NCBI GenBank assembly: GCA_018822105.1 | Contig: JAHJLB010000018.1 | Location: 16,548 to 80,547 of the forward strand | DNA length: 64,000 nt | Direction of reading: 5' to 3' | DNA from: Pseudomonadota bacterium | GTDB taxonomy: Bacteria; Desulfobacterota; Desulfovibrionia; Desulfovibrionales; Desulfovibrionaceae | Shown here: one piece after another, positions 48,138 through 57,324 of the stretch | Position numbering within the stretch: position 1 is the first letter of the stretch | How the letters are laid out: each line of letters opens with the position of its first letter | Notes under the pieces: model-generated | What the model saw: only the letters and a program-made list of their open reading frames with translations | Database searches by the model: none | What the model was told of the DNA's origin: nothing | Position numbers and translations under genes: made by a program

Positions 48138-48572
48138 ATGAGCCAAATCATAGATGATGCGGGCTTCCAGGAAATCTTCGACGCCCAGGGCAATGCCCTG
48201 GGGGCCATGCTCGGGCCGGAGGCCTGGGCCCTGGTGCGCGAAGCCGTGCTGGAGCGCTTCGCCGCCGCCCCCGTGCCGGAGGAGCCCGAACCCCTGTCCG
48301 ATTGGCAGGCCCTGGTCCAGTCCTGGGACTTCAACTATCCCGTTGACCTGGATGTGGCCTGCAGCCTGTGCGGCAATGCCACCTCGGACTGGCGCAATGA
48401 TGAGCCCCGCAGGTTCCGTCTCGCCGCCGCAAACTTTGGCGGCCTGGTGACCTTCCGCTGCCTCGGCTGCCAGGCCCGCATCCTCAAGCGCCATTTTGAT
48501 GATGTCATCCAGGTCGAAGTCCGGCCCTTTGCCCCGGAGAAGAGCATCCGCAACAAGGGCCGCGCTACCTGA
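48138..48572 (+). CDS. Small zinc-ribbon protein between parB and parA
   Basis: 144 residues, not recognised. An acidic N-terminal half (ILE-rich helix with PVPEEPEPLSDW) precedes two CxxC pairs, CSLCGN and CLGCQA, about 40 residues apart, likely a zinc ribbon. ATG 48138 has AAGGAG upstream. It is transcribed opposite to parB (divergent, 133 bp) and converges with parA (8 bp between stops). A partner or regulator role in partitioning is only suggested by position. Confidence 0.7.
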   Translation: MSQIIDDAGFQEIFDAQGNALGAMLGPEAWALVREAVLERFAAAPVPEEPEPLSDWQALVQSWDFNYPVDLDVACSLCGNATSDWRNDEPRRFRLAAANFGGLVTFRCLGCQARILKRHFDDVIQVEVRPFAPEKSIRNKGRAT

Positions 48573-48579
48573 ATCCCGC

Positions 48580-49350
48580 CTATTCGTGCACCTTGCTGCG
48601 CGAGACTTCCTGGGCCAGGGCCATGTACGCCTCCGCCCCGCTGGAGCGGATGTCGTAGGTGATCACCGGCTTGCCGAAGCTCGGGGCCTCGCTCAGCCGC
48701 ACGTTGCGCGGGATGATGACCTCGAACAGGTGCTGCGGCAGGGCCTTGCGCACCTCATGCTTGACCTGCCAGGAGAGCTTGTTGCGCTGGTCGTACATGG
48801 TCAGCACCACGCCCAGCACCCGCAGTTCCGGGTTCAGGCGCTTCTTCACCAACTCAAAGGTCATGAGCAGCTGGGAGAGCCCCTCCAGGGCGTAGTATTC
48901 GCACTGGAGCGGCACCAGCAGCTCCCGCGCGGCGCACAGGGCGTTGACGGTCAAAATGCCCAGCGACGGCGGGCAGTCGATGAGGATGTAGTCGTAGTCG
49001 TCCTCCACTGCGGCCAGCAGGTCCCGAACATAGTATTCCCGGCCGAGCTTGTCGGCCAGCTCGATCTCCGCGCCCACCAGGTCCTGGGTTCCGGGCAAAA
49101 GGGACAGGAAGGGGATGGCCGTCTGCACGATGGCCTCGCGCACCCGCTCCGGCTCGAAGAGCGCGGTGTAGATGTTCGCGCGGTCGTCGCCGGGGTAGAA
49201 GCCCAGCCCGCTTGAGGCGTTGCCCTGGGGATCGCAGTCCACCAGGAGAACGCGCTTCTCCATCACGGCCAGGGATGCGCCAAGATTCACGGCGGGGGTG
49301 GTCTTGCCCACGCCGCCTTTTTGGTTTGCCACAACAATTCTGCGTGCCAC
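48580..49350 (-). CDS. parA: Chromosome partitioning ATPase ParA
   Basis: 256 residues, MinD/ParA-type ATPase that moves ParB-parS complexes. The deviant Walker A reads NQKGGVGKTTPAVNLGASLA: the position after TT, usually Thr or Ala, is Pro. Walker A' VLLVDCDPQGNASSGLG and Walker B YILIDCPPSLG are present. GTG 49350 has GGAGG four bases upstream and gives the usual ParA N-terminus. The upstream in-frame GTG at 49395 would read MFHVKQ straight through the parS palindrome and was rejected. Minus strand, like parB. Confidence 0.93.
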   Translation of the reverse strand: MARRIVVANQKGGVGKTTPAVNLGASLAVMEKRVLLVDCDPQGNASSGLGFYPGDDRANIYTALFEPERVREAIVQTAIPFLSLLPGTQDLVGAEIELADKLGREYYVRDLLAAVEDDYDYILIDCPPSLGILTVNALCAARELLVPLQCEYYALEGLSQLLMTFELVKKRLNPELRVLGVVLTMYDQRNKLSWQVKHEVRKALPQHLFEVIIPRNVRLSEAPSFGKPVITYDIRSSGAEAYMALAQEVSRSKVHE

Positions 49351-49378
49351 GGGGCCTCCGGGAATGTGTCTCGGGGTT

Positions 49379-49394
49379 TGTTTCACGTGAAACA
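49379..49394. other. parS centromere site
   Basis: A perfect 16-bp palindrome TGTTTCACGTGAAACA, identical to the consensus parS bound by ParB, lies 29 bp upstream of the chosen parA start. It is the only copy seen in the window and lies about 39 kb from the presumed origin. Confidence 0.96.
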
Positions 49395-49504
49395 CCGGGG
49401 GTAGATTCCAACGTCTGCTCGGTGCAACCAGGAAGTTTCGAACCTACGTCCCGTGGCCGCGAAAATCAAGGCGCGCGAGGGCGACGCGGAAAGAAAAGCG
49501 CAGA

Positions 49505-50512
49505 TCAGGCGGAAAAATAGCCGCGGTACCACTCCACGAAGCGGGCGATGCCATCCTCGATGCGCGTGGCGGGCTTGAAGCCGACGTCGCGGACCAGGTC
49601 GTCCACATTGGCCTCGGTGGCCGGAACGTCGCCCATCTGCATGGGCAGGTACTCCTTGATGGCCTTCTTGCCCAGGCAGTCCTCAAGGACCTCGATGTAG
49701 CGGGAGAGCTCGACCACTTTGTTGTTGCCGATGTTGTACAGTCGGTATGGGCCAGGGCTGGTGGCCGGATCGGGGTGCGCGCCGGACCAGTCTGGGTTGG
49801 GCTCGGCCGTGTGCATGGTCACGCGGACCACGCCCTCCACGATGTCGTCGATGTAGGTGAAGTCGCGCCGCATCTTGCCGTGGTTGAAGACCTTGATGGG
49901 CTCGCCAGCCAGGATGGCCTTGGTGAACAGGAACAGGGCCATGTCCGGGCGGCCCCAGGGGCCGTACACGGTGAAGAAGCGCAGGCCGGTGGTGGGCAGG
50001 CCGTAGAGGTGGCTGTAAGTGTGGGCCATGAGCTCGTTGGACTTCTTGGTGGCCGCGTACAGGCTCATGGGATGGTCCACGTTGTCGTGCACGCTCAGCG
50101 GCATGGTGGTGTTCAGGCCGTAGACGGAGCTGGACGAGGCGTAGGCCAGGTGGCCCACCTTGTTGTGGCGGCAGCCTTCCAGGATGTTCAGGAAGCCGAC
50201 CACATTGGAGTCGATGTAGGCGCGCGGATTCTCAATGCTGTAGCGCACGCCGGCCTGGGCCGCCAGGTTGACCACGTGGGTGAATCCGTGCTCCTGGAAG
50301 AGCCGGGCCATGCCCTCGTTGTCCGCCAGGTCCAGCTTGGCGAAGGTGAACTTCGGCTCCGGCTTCAGCATCTCCAGGCGTGAGAGCTTGACGGCCACGG
50401 AGTAGTAGTCGTTGAGGTTGTCGAGGCCCACGACCTCGTGGCCTTCGGCAAGCAGCCGGCGGGAAAGATGGAATCCGATGAACCCTGCGGCTCCGGTGAC
50501 GAGTATCTTCAT
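49505..50512 (-). CDS. NAD-dependent nucleotide-sugar epimerase (UDP-glucuronate 4-epimerase-like)
   Basis: 335 residues, extended short-chain dehydrogenase. [14 protein letters not shown] is the NAD-binding GxxGxxG; SSSSVYG provides the catalytic Ser, and YAATKKSNE holds Tyr and Lys of Yxxx[30 protein letters not shown] and DFTYIDDIV are the pattern of UDP-glucuronate 4-epimerases (CapI/LspL). It should supply UDP-galacturonate for surface polysaccharide. ATG 50512. Downstream is a 154-bp spacer before parA including parS. Confidence 0.88.
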   Translation of the reverse strand: MKILVTGAAGFIGFHLSRRLLAEGHEVVGLDNLNDYYSVAVKLSRLEMLKPEPKFTFAKLDLADNEGMARLFQEHGFTHVVNLAAQAGVRYSIENPRAYIDSNVVGFLNILEGCRHNKVGHLAYASSSSVYGLNTTMPLSVHDNVDHPMSLYAATKKSNELMAHTYSHLYGLPTTGLRFFTVYGPWGRPDMALFLFTKAILAGEPIKVFNHGKMRRDFTYIDDIVEGVVRVTMHTAEPNPDWSGAHPDPATSPGPYRLYNIGNNKVVELSRYIEVLEDCLGKKAIKEYLPMQMGDVPATEANVDDLVRDVGFKPATRIEDGIARFVEWYRGYFSA

Positions 50513-50587
50513 GGCGGACGTCCTTGGTTTGTCGTACTGGTGGGTGCAAGGAGGGTGGTGTAACCGCCCCCAAGGGCAAAGGCAAGC

Positions 50588-51184
50588 TCACTCCAGGCGC
50601 AAAGCCTTGAGCGCGGCCACGGCCCGGTGCAGTTCGTGCGGGAGCAGGCCCAGAAGGGCTTCCGGGGCGGGCAGGGCATGCACCTGCACAGCGGGCAGGC
50701 CCTCGCCCGGGGGGAACAGGGCCTGGGCGAGGGCCGCGGCCTCGGGCCCGAAGCAGGCGATGTGCTGCACGGCAAAGGACAGCACGCCGTTCAAAAAGAC
50801 GTTGCGGGCCACCTTGGGCGCCCCGAAAGCGTCGGTGCAGGGCCAGAACAGGCTGGTGCCCTGGGGCCAGCCCAAGTAGCTCAAAATGGAGTGGAAAAGC
50901 TTGCGCCGGGCCGGGTCCGCCGCGCCGGTGACGTCAGCAGTGAGCGAGGCATAGGTGATGATGATCTTCGGAGCGGCGCGCAGACGCACGGCAATGCCCT
51001 GCCAGGGCTCAGGCCAGTCGCCGCAGGCCACGGCCAAAGCTGGAATTGCAGACGGTTCTGAAGAGGGCACCTTGTTTGCAGCGGCCGAAGACGGCAAGGC
51101 CGAGGCGGGCTGCTCCTGGGCTGGCTCCGGCAGGCCGCCCGGAAGAAACAGGGCGTCCAGGCCGGCGGCGCGCCAGGGGCGCAT
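50588..51184 (-). CDS. Uncharacterised protein downstream of coaBC
   Basis: 198 residues from ATG 51184, 15 bp after the coaBC stop. Not recognised with certainty. The N-terminal ~60 residues are Pro/Ala/Ser rich; then IIITYASLTADVTG, SLFWPCTDAFGAPKVARNVFL, IACFGPEAAALAQALFPPGE and VQVHALPAPEALLGLLP. The pattern of a strand followed by PC and a later strand/helix is vaguely reminiscent of uracil-DNA-glycosylase-type folds, but no catalytic motif is evident. Probably in the same transcript as coaBC. Confidence 0.6.
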   Translation of the reverse strand: MRPWRAAGLDALFLPGGLPEPAQEQPASALPSSAAANKVPSSEPSAIPALAVACGDWPEPWQGIAVRLRAAPKIIITYASLTADVTGAADPARRKLFHSILSYLGWPQGTSLFWPCTDAFGAPKVARNVFLNGVLSFAVQHIACFGPEAAALAQALFPPGEGLPAVQVHALPAPEALLGLLPHELHRAVAALKALRLE

Positions 51185-51198
51185 GGCTTCGGGCAGGT

Positions 51199-52431
51199 CT
51201 ACAGGTGCCGCAAAAGATCCCAGACGCGCCACGCGACCTCCGTTTTCGGCAGCTCCGGCCACTGCTCCACGCGGCCGGTGCGGTCAAGCACGGTCACTGT
51301 GTTGGTGGCGGAGTCAAAGCCGCTGCCGGGAACGCCAACGCGGTTGGCCACGATGATGTCCAGGTTCTTTTCCGCCAGCTTCAGCCTGGCCTGGGCCACA
51401 AGATCGTCTGTCTCGGCGGCGAAGCCGATGAGGGTTTGCTCGGGGCGCTTTTGCTCGCCCAGGGAGCGCAGGATGTCCGTGTTCACCGCCAGGCGCAGCA
51501 GCAGGTCGCCTGTGGCCAGGTCGCGCTTCTTCAGCTTGCGCCCCGGGTCCACGGAATCCGGGAGCACAGGGCGGAAATCACACACAGCAGCCGTGCAGCA
51601 GCCGATGTCCGTATCCGGCCAGAAGGCCTGGCAGGCGTCGAGCATCTGGTTGGCCGTGGCGACCTTGGTCACCTCGATGCCCGGAGGAAAGTCCATCTGC
51701 GTGGGGCCGGCCACCACACGCACGCGCGCGCCGCGCATCCAGGCGGAAAGGGCCAGGCACGCACCCATGAGGCCGCTGGAGGGATTGGAAAGGTAGCGCA
51801 CCGCATCCCAGCGTTCGCGGGTGGGGCCAAGAGTCAACAGCACGGATTTGCCCTCAAGGTCGCGCGGCGACAGGGCGCGCAGCACGTGGGCCAGGATGTG
51901 CTCCACAGGGGCGAGCTTGCCCTGGCCGGTGTCGCCGCAGGCCACATCGCCGTGCACAGGCCCGATGCCCACGGCGCCGCGCCCGAGAAGGGTCTGCCAG
52001 TTGGCCTGGGTGGCCTGGGCGCGCCACATGGCCGGGTTCATGGCCGGGGCCAGCAGGAGCGGGCCGGAAAAGGCCAGGGCCTGGGTGGAGAGCAGGTCGT
52101 CGGCCATGCCGTGGGCCAGCTTCGCCAATATGCTGGCCGTGGCCGGGGCGATGACAAAACCCCCGCAGGTCTGGCCGGGGGTCAGGTGGACAAAGGGGTC
52201 GGGCCCGGCCCCAGGCCCGAACATGTCTGTTGCCACAGGCTCTGCTCCCAGGGCGCGGAAGCTCTCGGCCCCGACAAAACGCTGGGCGGAACCGGTCAGC
52301 GTGGCGCTGACGGAAACCTGGCACAGGCGCAACAGACGCAGCAGCTCAAGGCTTTTGTACGCGGCGACGCTCCCGGTGACGCCCAGGTGGATGCGCTTGC
52401 CCAGGAAGCAGGAGAATCTCAGGTGGTCCAT
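51199..52431 (-). CDS. coaBC: Bifunctional phosphopantothenoylcysteine decarboxylase / synthetase
   Basis: 410 residues, two steps of coenzyme A synthesis. CoaC half (1-185): ITGSVAAYK-like LGVTGSVAAYKSLEL for flavin binding, APAMNPAMW, and GDVACGDTGQGKLAP with the catalytic cysteine. CoaB half (190-400): LTLGPTRERWDAVRYLSNPSSGLMG, TAAVCDFRP and KLKKRD for CTP-dependent ligation. ATG 52431 is chosen because it lies 2 bp after the stop of the upstream lipoprotein gene; a TTG at 52437 is an alternative. Confidence 0.93.
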   Translation of the reverse strand: MDHLRFSCFLGKRIHLGVTGSVAAYKSLELLRLLRLCQVSVSATLTGSAQRFVGAESFRALGAEPVATDMFGPGAGPDPFVHLTPGQTCGGFVIAPATASILAKLAHGMADDLLSTQALAFSGPLLLAPAMNPAMWRAQATQANWQTLLGRGAVGIGPVHGDVACGDTGQGKLAPVEHILAHVLRALSPRDLEGKSVLLTLGPTRERWDAVRYLSNPSSGLMGACLALSAWMRGARVRVVAGPTQMDFPPGIEVTKVATANQMLDACQAFWPDTDIGCCTAAVCDFRPVLPDSVDPGRKLKKRDLATGDLLLRLAVNTDILRSLGEQKRPEQTLIGFAAETDDLVAQARLKLAEKNLDIIVANRVGVPGSGFDSATNTVTVLDRTGRVEQWPELPKTEVAWRVWDLLRHL

Positions 52432-52433
52432 GC

Positions 52434-53009
52434 TCAATTGCTGATGTCCTTCTCGGAAAAGCTGCCCTTGGAGGAAGAGGACGAGCCGGAGAGACCAGGA
52501 CGGGCCTGGGCCGTGCCGGGCCGCACCTGGCCGTTGCCGGCGCGCGGGGAGACGGTTGACCCGGACTTGAACTCCAGGGCAAAGACCGTGGCCTTGGCCT
52601 TGAATCCGTCCACCAGCTCAATGATGCAGGCCTTGTTGCTCTTCTCAAAGATGAGAATGCTCTTCTTGGAGCGCACGGCCGAGACCTTGCGCCAGCCGTC
52701 CTTGATCATGTTGTTCAAAAAAAAGTTGACCAGGTCGTCAAAGATGACGCGCCCTTGAAAGATCTGAATGCCGGCCTTGAACTGCTGGGTATCAAAGGAG
52801 AAGTCCTCATCGGCGGCATGCTCCAGCCCGTTGGGTATCAAGACATCGTCGAAGAGGTAGTAATAATTGGGGTTGTCATAGGTCTCCGCCTGGGAGCCGC
52901 TGTTTACGGGCGCGGGCTCGTTGGAGTTCTTGGTGTTCAGCCCGGAACAGGCGGAAAGGGACAAGGCCAAGACCAGAGCCAGGGCGGAAAGGGAAAGGGA
53001 AGATTTCAT
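52434..53009 (-). CDS. Conserved lipoprotein of unknown function
   Basis: 191 residues. Signal peptide with lipobox SLSACSG (cysteine about residue 21). The mature domain (about 45-145) contains YYYLFDDVLIPNGLEHAADE, FKAGIQIFQGRVIFDDLVNF, FFLNNMIKDGWRKVSAV and KSILIFEKSNKACIIEL, a compact alpha/beta domain I have seen only as an uncharacterised lipoprotein type. The C-terminal 40 residues are Ser/Gly/Pro rich. ATG 53009 follows GGAGGAG. Upstream of coaBC, almost overlapping it. Confidence 0.75.
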   Translation of the reverse strand: MKSSLSLSALALVLALSLSACSGLNTKNSNEPAPVNSGSQAETYDNPNYYYLFDDVLIPNGLEHAADEDFSFDTQQFKAGIQIFQGRVIFDDLVNFFLNNMIKDGWRKVSAVRSKKSILIFEKSNKACIIELVDGFKAKATVFALEFKSGSTVSPRAGNGQVRPGTAQARPGLSGSSSSSKGSFSEKDISN

Positions 53010-53131
53010 GGCGCGCTCCTCCGTGGATTCGGCGTGATGATTGTTTGAACTGCGTTGTCCATATATGAAGACGCGGGGAATCTCAATGCGCGGGCCGTGC
53101 GGCGGGGGCCCAAGGCCGATGAGGCAATGGG

Positions 53132-53845
53132 TCAGGAAGAAAGGCCGCTCAGACGCTTGAGGGCGGCCTCGAGGCGTTCGCGGTCGTCGCGCAGACGGTG
53201 CAGCTCCACCTCCTGGGCCGACAGGCGCGCCTTGAGATCCGCATTGTCGCTGGTCAGGGTGAGGGAGATCTCCTCCATGACCGCGAGCTTGGGCTCCATA
53301 AGGCGGATGCGCTCCTGCATGCGCGCGATCAGGGCCACGGTGTCGGCCTGGTCGCGGCTGGCCAGCTGCTTCAGGTTGCGGGCCAGAAGCACAAAGCCGT
53401 TCTTCAGCTTGGTGATGTCGGTCCTGTGCGCATCCAGGCTGGTTTTCTGTTCCGCCAGGGTGTCCAGGGCCTCGGAAAAGCGGTTCATGGAGGCGGACAA
53501 GGCTTCGGACAAGGCGTCGGACAGGATCTCCGTGAAGTTGCCCTGGAAGATGGCCGCGATGTCCGGAGGCGCGGCGGGCAGGGCCGGGTGTTCGTCGGCC
53601 GGGCCCATCTCGATGGTGCGCGGAAATTCCAGGCGCAGCAGCTCCTCGATCTCCGCGGTGATCCGACCGTGGCCATAAAGTTCGCTGATGCGCTGAAACA
53701 CGGGGATGGCCGACTCGGGATAGCGCGTCATGCGGCCGAGGCGCCGGCCGGAAAAATAGTCCTTGAACAGGGCGGCGTAGCGTCGCGCAGTAGGCGCGGG
53801 GATGCCCGTGCGTCGCGCAATATCGCTCAGTGCCATAAGTTCCAT
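53132..53845 (-). CDS. MerR-like helix-turn-helix protein with coiled coil
   Basis: 237 residues. The N-terminus MALSDIARRTGIPAPTARRYA is a MerR-type winged helix (to about residue 70) with the wing GRMTRYPES. Residues about 110-230 form long amphipathic helices, largely coiled coil (LDTLAEQKTSLDAHRTDITKL, then EVELHRLRDDRERLEAALKRL). No effector-binding domain is seen. Could be a DNA-organising or transcription regulator. Upstream of the lipoprotein gene by 122 bp, same strand. Spacer 53846-54024 to divergent queA has no further gene. Confidence 0.7.
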   Translation of the reverse strand: MELMALSDIARRTGIPAPTARRYAALFKDYFSGRRLGRMTRYPESAIPVFQRISELYGHGRITAEIEELLRLEFPRTIEMGPADEHPALPAAPPDIAAIFQGNFTEILSDALSEALSASMNRFSEALDTLAEQKTSLDAHRTDITKLKNGFVLLARNLKQLASRDQADTVALIARMQERIRLMEPKLAVMEEISLTLTSDNADLKARLSAQEVELHRLRDDRERLEAALKRLSGLSS

Positions 53846-54024
53846 GCACTCGACATACCAGGATCGTCGCCAAGATCAAGGAAAAATTACCGCAGGCCGC
53901 CAATCCGCCAGGCGTAGATCGCGCAAGGAAAAAGATCACCAGGCCGCGCACCGGCCCTGATCGGGTGATGAAACCGTGGCTGGGCTTGCCTTGCCAGGGT
54001 GATTGGGTCAAAGTCCCTCCACCC

Positions 54025-55146
54025 ATGTCAAACCCTGAGCGAAACATCCCCACGGAATTTGCACTGAGCAGCTACGTGTACGAGCTGCCGCCGGAACGCA
54101 TCGCCCGGCGACCAGCCGATGCGCGCGACGCCTCGCGCCTGCTCGTGCTGGACCGGGAGCGCGAGACCATTGAAACGGACCGGCGGTTCAGCGAGCTGCC
54201 GGAGCTCCTGTCCCGGCGCTTCCCGCGCGGCGGGCTCTTGGTCGCGAACAATTCCAGGGTGTTTCCCGCGCGCATCTTCGGCCGCAGGCAAACCGGGGGC
54301 CGGGTCGAGGTGCTCCTGCTGACCCCGCTGCCGCTGTTGGAGGCCCGGCCCTGCCCCGGGACCGGGGGCTGGATCTGCGCCGAGGCCGAAGGCCTGGTGC
54401 GCACGGCCAAGCGCATGAAGGAGGACGAGGTGGCGGACTTCGGCCCCTGCCTGCGGGTGGCCCTGGTGCAGCGCGGGGAGTATGGCCGCTGCCGGCTGCG
54501 CCTGGAATGGCGCGGAGATGTCCAAAATATATTCAATGATGCCGGGCATATGCCCTTGCCCCCCTACCTGGAGCGTGAAGACGACGCCGGAGACAGGGAG
54601 CGCTACCAGACCACCTACGCCCAGGCGGACAAGGCCGGCAGCGTGGCCGCGCCCACGGCCGGGCTGCACTTCACTCCGGTTGTGCGCAAGGCGCTGGTGG
54701 AGCGGGGCTTCCGCTGGGCCGAGGTGACGCTCTACGTGGGCTACGGGACCTTCAGCCCGGTGCGCGAGGCGGACATCCGCAGGCACAAGATGCACGCCGA
54801 GCATGTGGAGGTGCCGGAATCGACGGCCGAGTCCATCCGAGAGGCCAAGGCTGCGGGCCTGCCGGTCATCGCCGTGGGCACCACCAGCGCGCGCAGCCTG
54901 GAGGGCATGCACCAGGCCTGCGGCGGGGTCGCGGCCTTTGCCGGAGACACGGAGATCTACATCACGCCGGGATATGCCTTTCAGGTGGTGGACGGCCTGA
55001 TCACCAATTTTCATTTGCCAGAATCCAGTCTCCTGATTATGGTTTCTGCCCTAGCGGGCCGTGCGCGCATCAGGGCCGCGTACGCCGCCGCCCTGGCCGA
55101 AGAGTTCCGGTTCTTCTCCTACGGCGACGCCATGGTCATTGTCTGA
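54025..55146 (+). CDS. queA: S-adenosylmethionine:tRNA ribosyltransferase-isomerase
   Basis: 373 residues, transfers the ribosyl part of SAM to 7-aminomethyl-deazaguanine in tRNA, giving epoxyqueuosine. Family motifs are in order: YELPPERIARRPADARDASR at the start, LLVANNSRVFPARIFG, GHMPLPPYLERE, YQTTYAQADKAGSVAAPTAG, and the C-terminal ITNFHLPESSLLIMVSAL. Slightly longer than E. coli QueA, with a small insertion about residues 110-140. The product is the substrate of the QueH at 21471. ATG 54025 has modest CCTCC context only. Confidence 0.95.
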   Translation: MSNPERNIPTEFALSSYVYELPPERIARRPADARDASRLLVLDRERETIETDRRFSELPELLSRRFPRGGLLVANNSRVFPARIFGRRQTGGRVEVLLLTPLPLLEARPCPGTGGWICAEAEGLVRTAKRMKEDEVADFGPCLRVALVQRGEYGRCRLRLEWRGDVQNIFNDAGHMPLPPYLEREDDAGDRERYQTTYAQADKAGSVAAPTAGLHFTPVVRKALVERGFRWAEVTLYVGYGTFSPVREADIRRHKMHAEHVEVPESTAESIREAKAAGLPVIAVGTTSARSLEGMHQACGGVAAFAGDTEIYITPGYAFQVVDGLITNFHLPESSLLIMVSALAGRARIRAAYAAALAEEFRFFSYGDAMVIV

Positions 55147-55194
55147 AAAAGTAAGTTCTGGCGCGGAATTCCGCTCCAGCAAAGGGGTCAAACG

Positions 55195-55428
55195 ATGTCC
55201 CGCATCCTGGTTTCGGAAGAGCGCTGCAAGGGCTGTCTGCTCTGCACCACGGTCTGCCCGGTGGAGATCCTCCAGCAGTCCGAGCGCCTCAATCAGCAGG
55301 GGTACAAGGTGGCCGAAGTGCCAGCCGGGTCCATGGACAAATGCACCGGCTGCGCATCCTGCGCCACCATCTGCCCGGACATGGCCATCGAAGTCTGGCG
55401 CAGCAAAAAGCCAAAAAAGGCGGCGTAA
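55195..55428 (+). CDS. 2-oxoacid:ferredoxin oxidoreductase, ferredoxin-like delta subunit
   Basis: 77 residues with two 4Fe-4S binding motifs, CKGCLLCTTVCP and CTGCASCATICP. First gene of a delta-alpha-beta-gamma operon, the order found in KorDABC/VorDBAC complexes. It passes electrons from the thiamine site to ferredoxin. Basic Lys-rich C-terminus. The alpha gene begins 2 bp after its stop. Confidence 0.9.
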   Translation: MSRILVSEERCKGCLLCTTVCPVEILQQSERLNQQGYKVAEVPAGSMDKCTGCASCATICPDMAIEVWRSKKPKKAA

Positions 55429-55429
55429 C

Positions 55430-56509
55430 ATGGCAGGCACCAACGAACGCATCTTCGTCAAGGGCAACGAGGCCATCGCCATGGGTGCGCTGGACGCGGG
55501 CTGCCGCTGCTTCTTCGGCTATCCCATCACCCCGCAGAACGACATCCCGGAGTTCATGTCCAAGGCCATGCCCGCGGCAGGAGGCGAGTTCGTCCAGGCC
55601 GAGAGCGAGGTGGCCGCGGCCAACATGCTCATGGGCGCCGGGGCCTGCGGGGTCCGGGCCATGACCAGCTCCTCCTCGCCGGGCATGAGCCTGAAGCAGG
55701 AGGCCATCAGCTACATGGCCGGCAGCGAGATTCCGGCGGTCATCGTGAACATGAATCGCGGCGGCCCGGGGCTGGGCGACATCGGCCCCAGCCAGGGCGA
55801 CTATTTCCAGTCCACGCGCGGCGGCGGCCATGGCGACTACCGCCTGCTGGTGCTGGCGCCGTCGAGCGCCCAGGAAGCCTACGACATGACCCACGGGGCC
55901 TTTGACCTGGCCTTCACCTACCGCAGCCCGGTGCTCATCCTGGGCGACGCCATCATCGGCCAGATGAAGGAGCCCATCAAGCGCCGCGCGGCCACCCTGG
56001 CCGACCCGGCCGAGGGCCGTGAGTGGCGGCTGGAGGGCACGGGCGCGGGCAAGAAGCCCAGGGCGCACCGCATCATCAAGTCGCTCTTCCTCATGGACGG
56101 CGAGCTGGCCGGGCAGAACCAGAAGCTCCAGGCCAAGTACGAGTCCTGGAAGGACCTGGTGCAGTTCGAGAGCTTTGAGGTCAGGGACGCCGAGCTGGTG
56201 GTGGTGGCCTACGGCTCCATCGGCCGCATCGCCAAGAACGCCGTGCGCGCCCTGCGAAAGAAGGGCAAGAAGGTCGGGCTGTTCCGCCCCAAGACCTTGT
56301 ACCCCTTCCCGGAAAAGGCCCTGGCCAAGCTGGCCAAGGAAGGCAAGCGCTTCCTGACCATCGAGCACAACCTGGGCCAGATGGTGGAGGACGTGCGCCT
56401 GTCCGTGCGTCGGCATGCGGATTCCGAGCTGTTCTGCGTGTATCCCGGCAACATGCCCAGCCCAGACGACTTCGAGGCGCCCATCCTGCGCGCCCTGGGG
56501 AGGAAATAA
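55430..56509 (+). CDS. vorB: 2-oxoacid:ferredoxin oxidoreductase alpha subunit (VorB/KorA type)
   Basis: 359 residues. FVKGNEAIAMGALDAGCRCF and GYPITPQNDIPEFM open the pyrimidine-binding domain; TSSSSPGMSLKQEAISYM and NMNRGGPGLGDIGPSQGDY are hallmark sequences. The short length, without a fused gamma domain, fits 2-oxoisovalerate (Vor) or 2-oxoglutarate (Kor) enzymes rather than pyruvate:ferredoxin oxidoreductase. Oxidatively decarboxylates a 2-oxoacid to its CoA ester with ferredoxin reduction. The exact substrate is not determinable from sequence by eye. Confidence 0.9.
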   Translation: MAGTNERIFVKGNEAIAMGALDAGCRCFFGYPITPQNDIPEFMSKAMPAAGGEFVQAESEVAAANMLMGAGACGVRAMTSSSSPGMSLKQEAISYMAGSEIPAVIVNMNRGGPGLGDIGPSQGDYFQSTRGGGHGDYRLLVLAPSSAQEAYDMTHGAFDLAFTYRSPVLILGDAIIGQMKEPIKRRAATLADPAEGREWRLEGTGAGKKPRAHRIIKSLFLMDGELAGQNQKLQAKYESWKDLVQFESFEVRDAELVVVAYGSIGRIAKNAVRALRKKGKKVGLFRPKTLYPFPEKALAKLAKEGKRFLTIEHNLGQMVEDVRLSVRRHADSELFCVYPGNMPSPDDFEAPILRALGRK

Positions 56510-56511
56510 TC

Positions 56512-57320
<809 letters not shown>

Positions 57321-57324
<4 letters not shown>

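Noticed and set aside
49351..49395. Extended ParA N-terminus starting MFHVKQ
   Set aside because: The extra codons are the translation of the parS palindrome; GTG 49350 has the Shine-Dalgarno and gives the normal N-terminus.
49428..49448. TTCGAA-containing sequence resembling a tRNA T-loop
   Set aside because: No acceptor, D or anticodon stems could be drawn around it.
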